From Nymphaea colorata (lineage: Eukaryota; Streptophyta; Magnoliopsida; Nymphaeales; Nymphaeaceae), in assembly GCF_008831285.2 (NCBI RefSeq), contig NC_045142.1, forward strand, positions 5,835,501 through 5,899,500: a stretch of DNA of 64,000 nt. The letters run 5' to 3'. The translations under genes and the position numbers were made by a program. How positions within the stretch are numbered: the first letter of the stretch is position 1; every line of letters starts with the position of its first letter. Below, piece after piece: positions 49,501-59,900 of this stretch. The notes beneath the pieces were generated by a model. The model was not told the origin of the DNA. It saw only the letters and a program-made list of their open reading frames with translations, and did no database searches.

Positions 49501-51733
49501 ACCACCACCAAGATACCCACCTTATGCTTCAACTTAGATGCATCCAAGGAAAGCATATACATGTATGATTGTGTCCCTATACCCTCTTTGAAAATGCTTC
49601 ACATTGGCATCTGCATCAGCAGATTCAGCACATAAAGCCACACCCATGTGACATGTTGTGAACTTATCAAGACGTAGCATGCTTACATATAGTCAGACCA
49701 ATATTGCTATCTTAAGCGTAAACTAGTGCCTTGGACAGTGAATCCAACATTAAACTATATAAAGTCACCAAACCATCCTCAAATAGCTTCAAAATTCACT
49801 ACTTTGAAGTGTAACATCGTTTCATCAAAGTTGTTGCAAGCAGTGCCGATCACTCACTTTCCTTTCACATAGCTTTAGAACCAAAACAAGTTTATTAACA
49901 TGTAGAATATGCAATGTTAGAGCCAAAACAAGTTCGTTAACATGTAGAACTATGCATCAACATTAGTATTAGACTTTCACTTTGGACAATTCTTTACCTA
50001 GAGGTTACTCAAGAAGACGTTGATGACTTGATGCACTTAGATTGGGATAAAGGTTGAACTGCTCTTTCAAGAAGAGGATACAAGCTCAATCAAATAAAGT
50101 AAGATGGTTTTTCAGTAGAACACTATCAAGGGAAGGCACAGCACCAAGCAAAGGCAACTATCTATGTCAAGAAACAAACCAGCTACTCCTGCACAACAAA
50201 CCAAAGTCCCATATTTTCAACCTATCGCAACAGCAGCATCTTATAGACTTATATACTATTCCCAGAGCATAATTTGCTACAAATGTAACCCTGCATATCA
50301 GCAAGTCACAATAAAAGCAAAACTTCCAAAATTAAAGCTTTTTACCGCCCCTTAGTTTTTCCAAAGTCGATGCCTGCATCTCACCATTTTTTCTTTAAAA
50401 CCTCTTGCCATTAGACAAATCCTTCTCAATAAAAGTACACCCACCTAACCAGTCAATATGAAACAAATTGCTTGGTATGCGTTCAATTTGATACTTAGTC
50501 ATACATTGAAGAAGTCATTGTTCTTTCTCGATAAACATCAAAAGCTACCATTTGTCAAAGCATGACCACTATAAGAAACCTAATTGCTGGCGCAAAAGGT
50601 TTCATAACACTCAAGTACTAACTCTAATAATGCAATGTAAAAGATCCTTTTATCCGCAAACCATGCCTTCCACATGCTATCTTACCTCTCAAACCTACTA
50701 AAATAAGTTTAAAACTTTAAATGGGTCAGTTAACAGAAATAAGCTAAAAATAAAATAGTAAGTACACAAGTTACCATTTGTTTGCTTGAGTTTAAGACAC
50801 AAGAAGATGTTCTGGCTCTTAACTAAAGAAAACCAGTGCCCACAAAGTAAACCTATATAGCGCTTGACTTTGCATCACATCTTCACAAAGTAAACCAATA
50901 TAGTACTTGACTTGCATCACAATCGTTGCATAATTTAATCAATTACATGCATTGGATGAATGATTATTACTTGGACCTCCATTCACATTAGTTTGCATAA
51001 AAAATTTTGATGAGGCAACCGTTTTAGTAGCATGTCAATCAGGAAATAATTAATCATAAAAATTTTGGCATGGCCCCATTCTGGAAAAGGAACTGCATCC
51101 GTTCAATCATAACCGCCGCGGGAGGAATTTCCATTGTAGTTGAAAACAATTGAACGAGTGCAACAAAGAGGAACGAAAGAACAATGTCGCCGAATTTTTA
51201 AATTTTCTTGACCAAAGAACTATTGGCCTCGTCCAGAAAAATGAAGACTGCACAAAAGTGTCAGATGAACATACCCATCGACAACAAACAAAACTAGCAC
51301 GTCTCAAAAAATATGAAAATTCAAGTAGCAGCCCTAATTTCAAGTTCACCGGGTAAACATTAAAGAAGAAAGCAAACGACCCAAAGCCACAGAGGGAGAG
51401 AGAGTACCTCTGGGATCGAGAGCTCCGCTTCTCTTCCTCTGACAGCTGCACTGGTAACCCAAACCGTTCAGCCCGGCGGAACTTCTTCTGGAGCTCTGGG
51501 TCAGTCGGAACGGTGGCAGCGGAAGAAGAAGAAGAAGAGCTCGGCGGGTTGCCGCTTAACTTCAACGAGGAAACCTTGCCTCCCTTGGCAGAGCCGTCCA
51601 TCTCTAAAACCTTCCGCTCTTCCTCCTTTACCGCCGATTCCCCAGTAGGAGGCGGAAGGGTCGAAGAAGAATTCGCAGGCGGGTTTGGGACCGTCTCCTT
51701 CTGATCCTTCGGCTTCCCTTTTGTCTCGTCCAT
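41522..51733 (-). CDS. MOS11: MOS11/SARNP (CIP29)-like nuclear protein
   Basis: Exons in coding order are 51733-51408, 42266-42189, 42047-41922 and 41600-41522, giving 202 residues. Residues 1-80 are polar, with Pro/Ser/Glu-rich stretches and a seven-Ser run. The family signature follows: [20 protein letters not shown] (84-103), then Arg-Phe repeats at R109-FG, R135-FG, LARF near 156 and R177-FA, each preceded by charged [11 protein letters not shown]-type helices. These repeats match Arabidopsis MOS11 and human CIP29/SARNP, RNA-binding partners of the UAP56/TREX mRNA export machinery in the nucleus. MOS11 supports mRNA export and plant immunity; role by homology. All three introns are phase 2 and split the Arg codon just before Phe. 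Intron 1 is 9,141 bp and full of transposon relics. The ATG has A at -3 and G at +4, just after a GA-rich leader. Confidence 0.9.
41763..41838. repeat. 38-bp tandem duplication in MOS11 intron 3
   Basis: Two essentially identical 38-bp units starting gaacaggaaactgcctgaaa and ending agggtat, directly adjacent. Confidence 0.9.
42520..42860. repeat. Diverged direct repeat, about 85 bp, 250 bp apart
   Basis: Segments at about 42,520-42,605 and 42,770-42,860 share ttggtt-aat, aacagcacc, atctgcaataaatgaattt/a and aaaaagtggcactgcttgct with scattered changes. They lie in MOS11 intron 1. Confidence 0.7.
43429..43529. repeat. (TA)n(TG)n(TA)n compound microsatellite
   Basis: About nineteen TA units, about twenty TG units, then TA/TACA units, in MOS11 intron 1. 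Confidence 0.9.
43795..44190. repeat. Single copy of the 22.9-24.2 kb repeat family
   Basis: An AT-rich block with ataaaataaatgagaactaa, a tgttttaatg segment, gcaaaaaaagtgataattt and a ttttttcag tail. It resembles the right arm of the long inverted repeat at 22,896-24,225. Matched by eye only. Confidence 0.4.
44262..44470 (-). pseudogene. Possible decayed Ty3/gypsy gag fragment
   Basis: On the minus strand a frame with internal stops contains [18 protein letters not shown], followed by [12 protein letters not shown]. This recalls the (I/V)xxFVxGLR segment of gypsy gag polyproteins. No protease, polymerase or LTR was found beside it, so the call rests on one short motif. Confidence 0.3.
46440..48530 (-). 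pseudogene. Decayed hAT-superfamily transposase (DUF659 type) in MOS11 intron 1
   Basis: Six colinear minus-strand fragments follow the family order. They are [13 protein letters not shown] (about 48,490; family P-S-Y-x-E-L-R), [15 protein letters not shown] then KKHFYWT (about 47,970-48,045; family TDNASN...LMEKRKHLYWTPCAAHC), MNLILEDI (about 47,935), [15 protein letters not shown] (about 47,790-47,830; family VRPGVTRFATxFLTL), [10 protein letters not shown] at a possible donor (46,938-46,967; family CERNWSxFE) and [17 protein letters not shown] with DESDEWLND (46,680-46,765; family LRYNxxL...SNEWL). Stops and frame changes break it, and catalytic positions are lost. It would once have encoded a DNA transposase with a C-terminal hAT dimerisation domain. 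No complete element ends could be assigned. Confidence 0.75.
48637..49345. mobile_element. 709-bp non-autonomous hAT-like element
   Basis: Perfect 8-bp direct repeats, ctcaaaac, flank it (48,629-48,636 and 49,346-49,353), as hAT insertions leave. The ends are imperfect inverted repeats: left caatgttgtc-gctagcatatcgta, and right, read inward, cagtgttatc-catattgtaca, starting CARTGTT as in many hAT elements. Subterminal palindromes built on gtatcgtacgatac and gtatcatacgatac (49,200-49,275) could bind a transposase. No coding frame is present. It lies about 100 bp beyond the 5' side of the decayed hAT transposase, but its own duplication argues for a separate insertion. Confidence 0.65.
50841..50925. 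repeat. 43-bp imperfect tandem duplication
   Basis: Two units starting cacaaagtaaacc, each continuing atatag and cttgactttgcatcac with small changes, in MOS11 intron 1. Another duplication, based on aaaacaagttnnttaacatg, lies at about 49,870-49,950. Confidence 0.7.
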
Positions 51734-51755
51734 TCTCTCCCTCTCTCTCTCTCTG
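51734..51755 (-). promoter_or_regulatory. GA-rich leader tract immediately before the MOS11 ATG
   Basis: On the coding strand a GAGAGA/GGGAGAGA run abuts the start codon. Similar GA/CT tracts lie near the TERC start and upstream of PP2C. Any role in transcription or translation is inference. Confidence 0.35.
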
Positions 51756-54700
51756 AGTGAGATTTTGAAACCAATGCAGAAATGGCGGAAATGGGAAGGA
51801 AAAGGATGGGCGATTGAGGTTGAGGGTTTCCTGTGAAGAAGAAGAAAAAAAAAAAAGAACCTGGAGCTTTTCAGAAAGAGAAGAAACGAAAAAGTAGTCC
51901 CATTTTTCGGTGAATAAAAATGTCAAAATTAATCATCGGATTTTCCATGAAAATTTTTTAGAAAACCATGTTTTTCATTAAATACGGCTTTAAGCCCAAA
52001 GAAAAGTGTCTTTTTTAATCTCAACAATTATTCAAATAAAAAGTGAATAAGTAAAATATTGTTAAAATTTATTTTAAGATAATTTCAAAATAAATTACTG
52101 AATATCATTGCCTTAAGGGGATGCTCGGTGATGTGCGAGAGTCGAACTTGGTTACCTTTGCTCATGGGGGGTTCAATACTGCATCAAGAACTAAACATAA
52201 AGATAGCGCACTTCTAATTCAATGTGGTACGCTAATTTATAGGGTTTAGGGAAATAAATGTGTATGAAATCAAACTGACATATCATTGCTTTTAGGGGAT
52301 CTTTGAAGGTTTAATAAGATGCAAGTGACAAAAAAATACAAATAAAAGCTCTGACTAAATATAAAGTGAAAATCATTTACATTTTAATTCCATGTTTGTT
52401 ACAAAATATTTCATTTTATACCTACAAAATCTCCCAATAAGATATTAAACTCTCTCTCAAAGCCAAACAAGCATACTCTTTGTATTTCTAACCGAAAGTG
52501 TGCATGAAGAGCGAGAGAATGCACTTCGTGGGGATCAAACATGATCATTAAGGTGGTAAAGAAAAGGACTACAAAGATCTGCTAGCACGTAAATTTTTTT
52601 AGTTGGTTATAAATATGGGCCAGGACACAAAAGAAAATATCATAGACGCCTACTTTTTCTTTTTTTTTGTCAGATATGCTAACATGTTGAAAACATATTT
52701 CTCCGTTATTGAAAGACAAAAAGTTATCCATCGGAGACATCCAATAAAATTGGAATGATAGAGAAAGACAAAGTTATCTCGTGCCCGAAACCCAGGGTAG
52801 AGCCAGAATTTTTTTTCCATTGGGCGCTACATAGATAATTAATACATTTTCAATTAGCCTTATAGCGACCCGAGACTCCTGGGGTTGCCAGACCGAAATT
52901 CATTGAAAGCTAATATGTAAATTCAAAGTTTCAGGTTGAGTTCTGTAAAACATATGTCCCATAGAGCCTCCACCTATCTATGCCCCTGCCCGGCTAAAGG
53001 GGCTATCAACCGTTCGGAAATGAACTCATGTCAGGCAACACCTTTCCATTCAGTTTAATCATATCAATAAGTAGAGGACAAGAACAAAGATTTCCGGCGA
53101 GAAAGAAAGAGCTTAAAATAAAAACCGGTAGCCTTTGGAGGGCACGCTAAGAATCAATATATGATGTATAATTGTATAATTAGCTGCTGCTGATTCCGTG
53201 AAATACTTGCTTAAGAAGTTTCATTTAACTATCGAATAGCCAAAAAAGTCCTGCAGACATTTCAAAACCATTGTCATCAAACTCAATTTAAATCGGCTGA
53301 TTCGAATCGAATCTGCCGCAAGCTGCATGAATTTAGTAGCTGCTTCAAAAATAATAATAATAACAGTTTAAAAGAATATTTTTCATTATTCTTTATACTT
53401 TTACACAATTTCCACAAAAAAAAACTGTTTAAAAAACTGTTTGCTCATTCAGTACAGATTCAGCTGAATCGACCGATTCACTGAACAGCAGCATCACCTA
53501 TTCTGCTCATAAAAAGATTTGTACAAGATCGTCCACAGCTTCTTTTAAAACAAAAAAATGGAAATTATATGCTTCAAGACTTAAAAGGTCTCATAAATTG
53601 TTCAAAACATGTACGGGATAGTATTTGCCTTCATAAATGACCCAATGACGCTAAAAAAAAAATTCTAACCATAAAAAAAGCAACAAATGCCAGAAAGGCA
53701 AGAAATGAAATGAAATGTCTTAATGACAAACTAGAAACCAGACTGCCCATACAAGGCAAGAAATCACTTTTGAGAAAAAATGTTGTTACATCCTGGCCTA
53801 AGGACAGCATTAGGGCCTAGGGGTGGTACCAGTGCATCATTAGTTGAATGCTCCGGCTCACCCCATGTAACCCAATGACCTAACATCCACAAAAATTGAA
53901 ATGGAGACACAAACTTCTTCAGCACCTCTGACTGACCAGCACTTTGAAACCATTTCAAGGCTCATTCACTTTGGTCCTTTGTAAGACATTTTTTCCCAAC
54001 TCATTCAGCTTCCCCCATGATTCTCATATATCCCTGTCTCTTTTATAAGGCAGTTAAATAATTTGTTTATAGAAGGAGGTAAAAAAAAGGGCCCTTCTTA
54101 AAGTTCTTATGCAAGAAGTGAGTTGAGGCAGCCATGGTAGGGCATAGGCTTCAATGGTTAAGTGCAAGCTCCACAACCAAGTAACTGAAATATACAAATA
54201 CACGCCAAAACATTGAAAGTTAATAAGTAAACGAGCAAAGCTCATGAATCTGCATAAGAAACACTACCTTGGTATATATATCAGAAGCAACACTTCACTA
54301 AGTTGATGCCATATATCTGCCACAAATTCTTCTCCACGGTAATACAGGATGCTTGATGTTCCATCCTTCGCAGCGAAGGCTGCTGATGTGCAGCACTTAC
54401 AATTTTATTGAAAAGCAGTGAATTGAGGTACAATACTACGAGTCCCTCCACCTTGCAAGTATCACGCATAAAATCATAAAGGCCATTATATAAAGGCTAA
54501 ATCAGCTATGGCGACCCTAATTTTGGTGTGCGTAACTGGTCAGACAAGTGGTGCATAAAAAACACATCTTCTACTCCCATTTCTGTGGATATTACTCTCT
54601 TGGGACCGCAAACAATAAAATCACAACTTCTGATAGGTGAACCATAACCCACCTAAATCTCGATACAGCCCAAGACCCCAGATGTTTGGAGGGAGGAGGG

Positions 54701-55490
54701 CTTCTTTCCTGGACAGTGAGTTATTAAGGTCCTACTCACGGAACCCTAATTTTTGTGTCTTAATATGCCCACAAAGAGACGACCTCTGGATGGCAGAAAT
54801 TCTAAATGCCGAACGTGAATCGACTGCAAGGAACCATTCCTACTTCATGCATACAAAAGATGGTATTCATTAGTTCAATCACAATGATGTCTGAACGATA
54901 CCTGCAATAAAGTCCAACTCAAACTCATTCCCCCAAAAAAGAAATAAATTAATTTATAACATGGGCACGTTATTTACAATGATGATAAGGATTTGTTGGG
55001 ACCACGTTTACTTTACATCAATTACATAGCAATAAAATAGTATAAAAGGAAAAAAGTGAATCCAAGAAGAGAGCAAACAATAATGCTTGGATTCCTATAA
55101 ATAATTTTAGTTTTCCTGCTTTTGGGGTGAGCTGGAGGAAGATTCTACCACCAGAGTGAGAGCCAATGCCCTACAGTGGGAACAGTACACCTTCAACTCA
55201 GAACCGTGCCTCACCCTTTTGAACAAGGAGCATAACACCCATGGGAATTGAAGTGATGATAGGACTCCCACCACGTTCACGTTCCTACAAATAGTTATTC
55301 CCATATACAACAATGCCTATAGTTAAAGTTACACTCACTAACAAAACTTGCTCCATGTAGGGAGTCATGCTTATCCACCGCCATGGCACCAAGGCAGAGG
55401 TCGACTAATTGGATTACTTGGAAAAACTGCAATCTTCTTTTTGCACTCTGTAGTTGGTAAAGATGAAGAAAAATCCACATAAAAGATACT
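51756..55490. other. Spacer between MOS11 and the 3' end of NRPC1
   Basis: It contains the MOS11 promoter side (from 51,756) and the NRPC1 3' untranslated region (from 55,490 leftward), whose end I cannot place. Open frames at 53,764-53,958 and 54,637-54,873 match no known protein. Nothing else is recognised. Confidence 0.45.
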
Positions 55491-56895
55491 TCATGAAATA
55501 AGTGGGTCGGGACCATATTTGAGCTCCGGAACCTGATCAAGACTGTCAGAAAAAGGAGAAAAGCAAAAAAAAATATTTAATGGACCTGCAAGAACTGGGG
55601 ACCAACTCAATGTTACCAAAACACAGCATAAAAAGAAAGAAACCAGAAATCTTCCTACTTCAAATTAAAGGACAGTCTCAAACCTTTGCTTAATTTTAAG
55701 CAGTCCTGTGCCAATCGGCATGGGGATGCCCATTATAATGCATTCACTGACCCCTTCGATTGGGTCAACTTTCCCATGTACAGATGCATCAAATAAGTGA
55801 TCAGTTGTTTGCTCAAATGATGCCAACATCAGTACACTGTCTTTCATCTTTTTAATGCCAAATCTTGTGATTCCTAGCACTTCACCCTGCTCACATGGCC
55901 CGATGAAAAGAAAATTTAGCATGAAGCAATTTAGAAGGTGGTTCAAACATCACAAAGAACCTCCTGCCCCAATCGTACCTTAAATGTCATAACGTCTGCA
56001 AGAAGCATCATGTGACGAATATCAATCGTCATGCCATGGTTCTTCATAATAAACTGTATTTCATCAATTATTGATTGCCTTGCAGCTTCAATCCCTAGTG
56101 TCTGCTCAATTTCAATAACATGGTTGCTCTTTGTTTTCTCCCCCACCACTCCAGGGATCCCCATGACGGCAGTGAGATTTGTCCTACAAATAATTTGCAT
56201 ATCAAAATCAGTAAGAAAATAAAGCAGGTGCAGCCAGAAACAAACTAATTTGGCAAGAAGGTGATTAAATTTTATTCATAGACAGGCCAAGTGAGAGACT
56301 TGTCGTTTGATGGCATCTACTAATGTTGAATGGACATTTTATTATAGTAAACCACATTCCCGAAAACAGAGGGAACAACACAACCACTGTAAGAATTGTC
56401 GAAGATGAGTATAGAAGACTTCAAAATGGAATCAACTCCTAGCAAAAATGGAAGAAACACTGAGATGCATAGAAGCAAAAGATGGAGTTGATGAGAACAG
56501 TCTACAAAGTCTTTACACAAAAGCATAGTTGGCAAACCTGGTCAGTGGCCACTTTGCTTGTGAATCATATGAGCTGACCTGGCTTGGACACAAAGGGCCA
56601 ATTGGGTCATTGAGATAAGATGATTAACCCAAAGATTTTTCTTTTTTAACTTTAAATTAGTTTCCTATGTACAAGTGAGCATTAAATCCTCCATAAGATC
56701 AAAAATAGAAATTCAAATGTGATGCTTACATCCTATCTATCTCGCACTTGTAATTCAAACTTTAAAGCACAACTTCCATAGTAAGACAACTGTTACAGTT
56801 ACAGAAAATCAAATATCAATGATATCACAGATACTTGCATAATAAAGCTTAATATATGTGCACATGTTGTACACAAATAGCATGTATAATTGACA

Positions 56896-56936
<41 letters not shown>

Positions 56937-59900
56937 ATGTGTGTGTGTAAATATAATAGTAATAATAATAATCTATTATTCTGAACTCCTTGTATTTTTT
57001 TCATCGAGCAAGCCATTGGCTAGCTTAACCTCCACATCCTTGTATATAATGAGGCATTGCCTCTCTAGGTACTTTATGCTTTTGTAGTATCTCCATTGTG
57101 TAGCTTGATAAACATCTTCATTCATTCAAGCTGTGATATTCTTCCAAGAGCAAATTCCAAGAATGTTTGGTGTTGTAAGAGATTCTAGGTTCAGGCAAAC
57201 CTGTTGACAACTTTGTGCTCTATGTTGAATCTCATCTTGTTTCTTGTGGTACTATTTCACTTCATTGTGTCAGAACCGTATGTTGTAAACTTGTAATACA
57301 TGTGCCAAGTCAACTGCACTGCAGAGCATGCAAGTAAATATCATGGTTGAAATCCCTTTATGGCTGTTCTTTGTTTCAATCCACCACTATCATTCTCAAA
57401 AGCCTCTACCTAAGATCCCCTTTTTTTTTTGTGGACCAGTGGAAGATGAAAAGTTTTGCAAGGACACTTTCTCAAGCTCTCATCAATTAGTTATCTTTCA
57501 TGGGTTCTACCGTGGAACACTGGTTAATGGAAAAGGTCTGTTGAGCTTTGTAGACAGGATAAAAAATGAGTCCTCATTGAAGCAGTGGATGCAAAAGCCA
57601 CTTAGCTCAGCAGTCATAAGAAAAAAAAAGAAAAGAAAAGAAATTTCTAAGTATAAAAAGAAATGGAAAGCATGGAAAATTGATCAGGACAAAGTTACAG
57701 TTTGGATTTTAAGTAGTTTTGATGCTTCAACGAGTGCTTTCCTTGCTAAATTTAAGTTACCTCATGAAATTTGGAATTTAAGGAGAGCCTAGTTTGAAAG
57801 ATATGGCCATTGTTAACATATCATGTATAGGGAACCGGGTCTGGATCCAGACCCGGTCCCATGGGCACGGGTACCGAGAGTGGCTCGGTACCCTAGACGT
57901 TTTTCCCTCTTATTTAATCCCACTTATGGTGTAATTGTTGATTAAGTCGAATAACATTTTCTCTCTCCTAGGGTTGCGGTTGTGCACCTAGGTTAGAGCT
58001 TCTCCGTGGTTTTTCACCTCTCTTTGAGGTTTTCCACGTATATTGTGTGTTCCTTTTCTTTCTCTCCATCTTGGTGTGTGTTTCTACATGGTATCAGAGC
58101 CAACGCGTGCGAGATCGTTGGTGTGATAGTCGTGTTTCCGCCGTGTTTCTTTGCCGCTGCTGTTTCCACCGTTTTTTTTCTGCCGCTGCTGCGCCGCCAT
58201 CGTCCAGCGCGGTTGTTCTCTGCTGCGTTGCCGCTGTCCAGCGCCGCCGTCGCCCATTTCAGCGCCGCCGCCGTCCCGCGCCACCGCTGCCCACCGCCGT
58301 CGCTCTCTTCCACACCGCCGCCGTACAGCGCCGCTGCCTCTTGTTTGTCGTCTCTGGTGCTGGGTATTCTTTCTCCTTGGTGATTGTGATGGCCGAGGAG
58401 ATGTCCCTCAAGATCGATGATGCCCTAGACTCGGGCAGCAATACCAAGAGCGAGATCTTGCCTGTTCAAGTCACCTCCATCCGGCTGAACAAGGATAACT
58501 ATCTCTCTTGGTCGGCTGCCCTAGAAATTGGGATAACCAGTCGTGGTCGCCTGCCCTACATTACTGGGGAGAAGCCTGCACCTTCAAAAACCGATCCGCG
58601 ATGGGCTACTTGGACGTTGGAAGATAGTCAGGTTAAAGTATGGATTATTAGTTCTGTTTCTGCAGATATTCAGCCTTTGATCTTGCGTAAATCGACTGCC
58701 TACGACATGTGGACTGTGCTTGCACGGATGTATGGCCGTAAGAAGAGAGTATTGCGTACGTACCAAATCAAACGTAGCATATACTCTCTTAAACAGGGTG
58801 ACTTGTCTGTAGCCGCCTTCTTTGCAGCCCTAAAGACTAAGTGGGAGGAACTTGACTACCATGTGAATGATGACTGGCACTGTGGGTCTGATCATGCCTT
58901 GTACTGGGACAAAGAATGGATGGATCGGACGTTTCTTTTCCTCGGAGGCTTACGCGATGAATTTGAATCCATTAGGAGCCAAATTCTTAATTGTGACGAG
59001 GTCCCCGGAATTGAAGAGGTGTATGCCCGTGTGGAATCTGAAGAACAGCGTCGACAGGTGATGCATATTGACACTAGTCAGGGGAGTTCTCCTTCAGCCT
59101 TTGTTAGTCGTGTTTCTGGGATTGGACAGCGTCCTGTTCGGCGGTGTAGCCATTGCAACAAATCAGGACATTCTGTTGATTTTTGTTGGGATCTTCATCC
59201 TGAGAGGCGGCTTGTCCGGGGTCGTCCTCCTTCTAGCCGCCGGAGTCCTTCTGTGCCTGAGCCTAGTTAGAGTAGTCCGTCAAATGTTGCCAAATCTAAG
59301 CTTTCCTCCGATCAAATCAAAGAACTGCAAGCGTATATCAGCCGGCTGTCTACTACTCAGGAGGATACTTCCACGTCTGAGGGGGCTAAGTTAGCCCAAG
59401 CTCTCGTGGCTACTAGTGACCAAGGTAATTCCTCACATGGTGATTGGATTGTTGACAGTGGTGCTACGCATCATATGACAGGGGACCCTAAGATGTTCCA
59501 AGAATACAAATTGTCTTCTGGACAGCAACGTGTATCTATGGCTGATGGTTCTTCTATCTCTGTGGCTGGAAAAGGGAGTTTGTCCTTGTTAAATAAATAC
59601 TGTCTTCATAATGCTCTTCATGTTCCCAATATTCCTGTGAATTTGCTATCTGTCAGTAGTATTACTAAAGAACTGAACTGTAATCTGATCTTTCTGCTGA
59701 TCGGTGTTTTCTGCAGGACTTGGTGACGGGGCAGAAGATTGGGATTGGTTCGGCTATTGATGGACTCTACAGACTGCCTGTGCAGGTTGCGTCCGCTCTT
59801 ATTTCAGCCACTAGTGGACAGTTGTCAGGCGTAGAAGACAGATCTACTATTATGCGATGGCACGAGAGGCTTGGTCATCTTCCGTTTCCATTGATTAAGA

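Noticed and set aside
57328-57792. 154-codon frame as an intact host gene
   Set aside because: It lies inside an NRPC1 intron, on the opposite strand, and its second half has the copia gag pattern; treated as a retrotransposon relic.
59262-59276. Programmed readthrough of the copia gag TAG
   Set aside because: The bases after TAG (agt agt) do not match the known strong readthrough context (CAR YYA), and copia elements usually make one gag-pol ORF; a nonsense mutation is simpler, though not proven.
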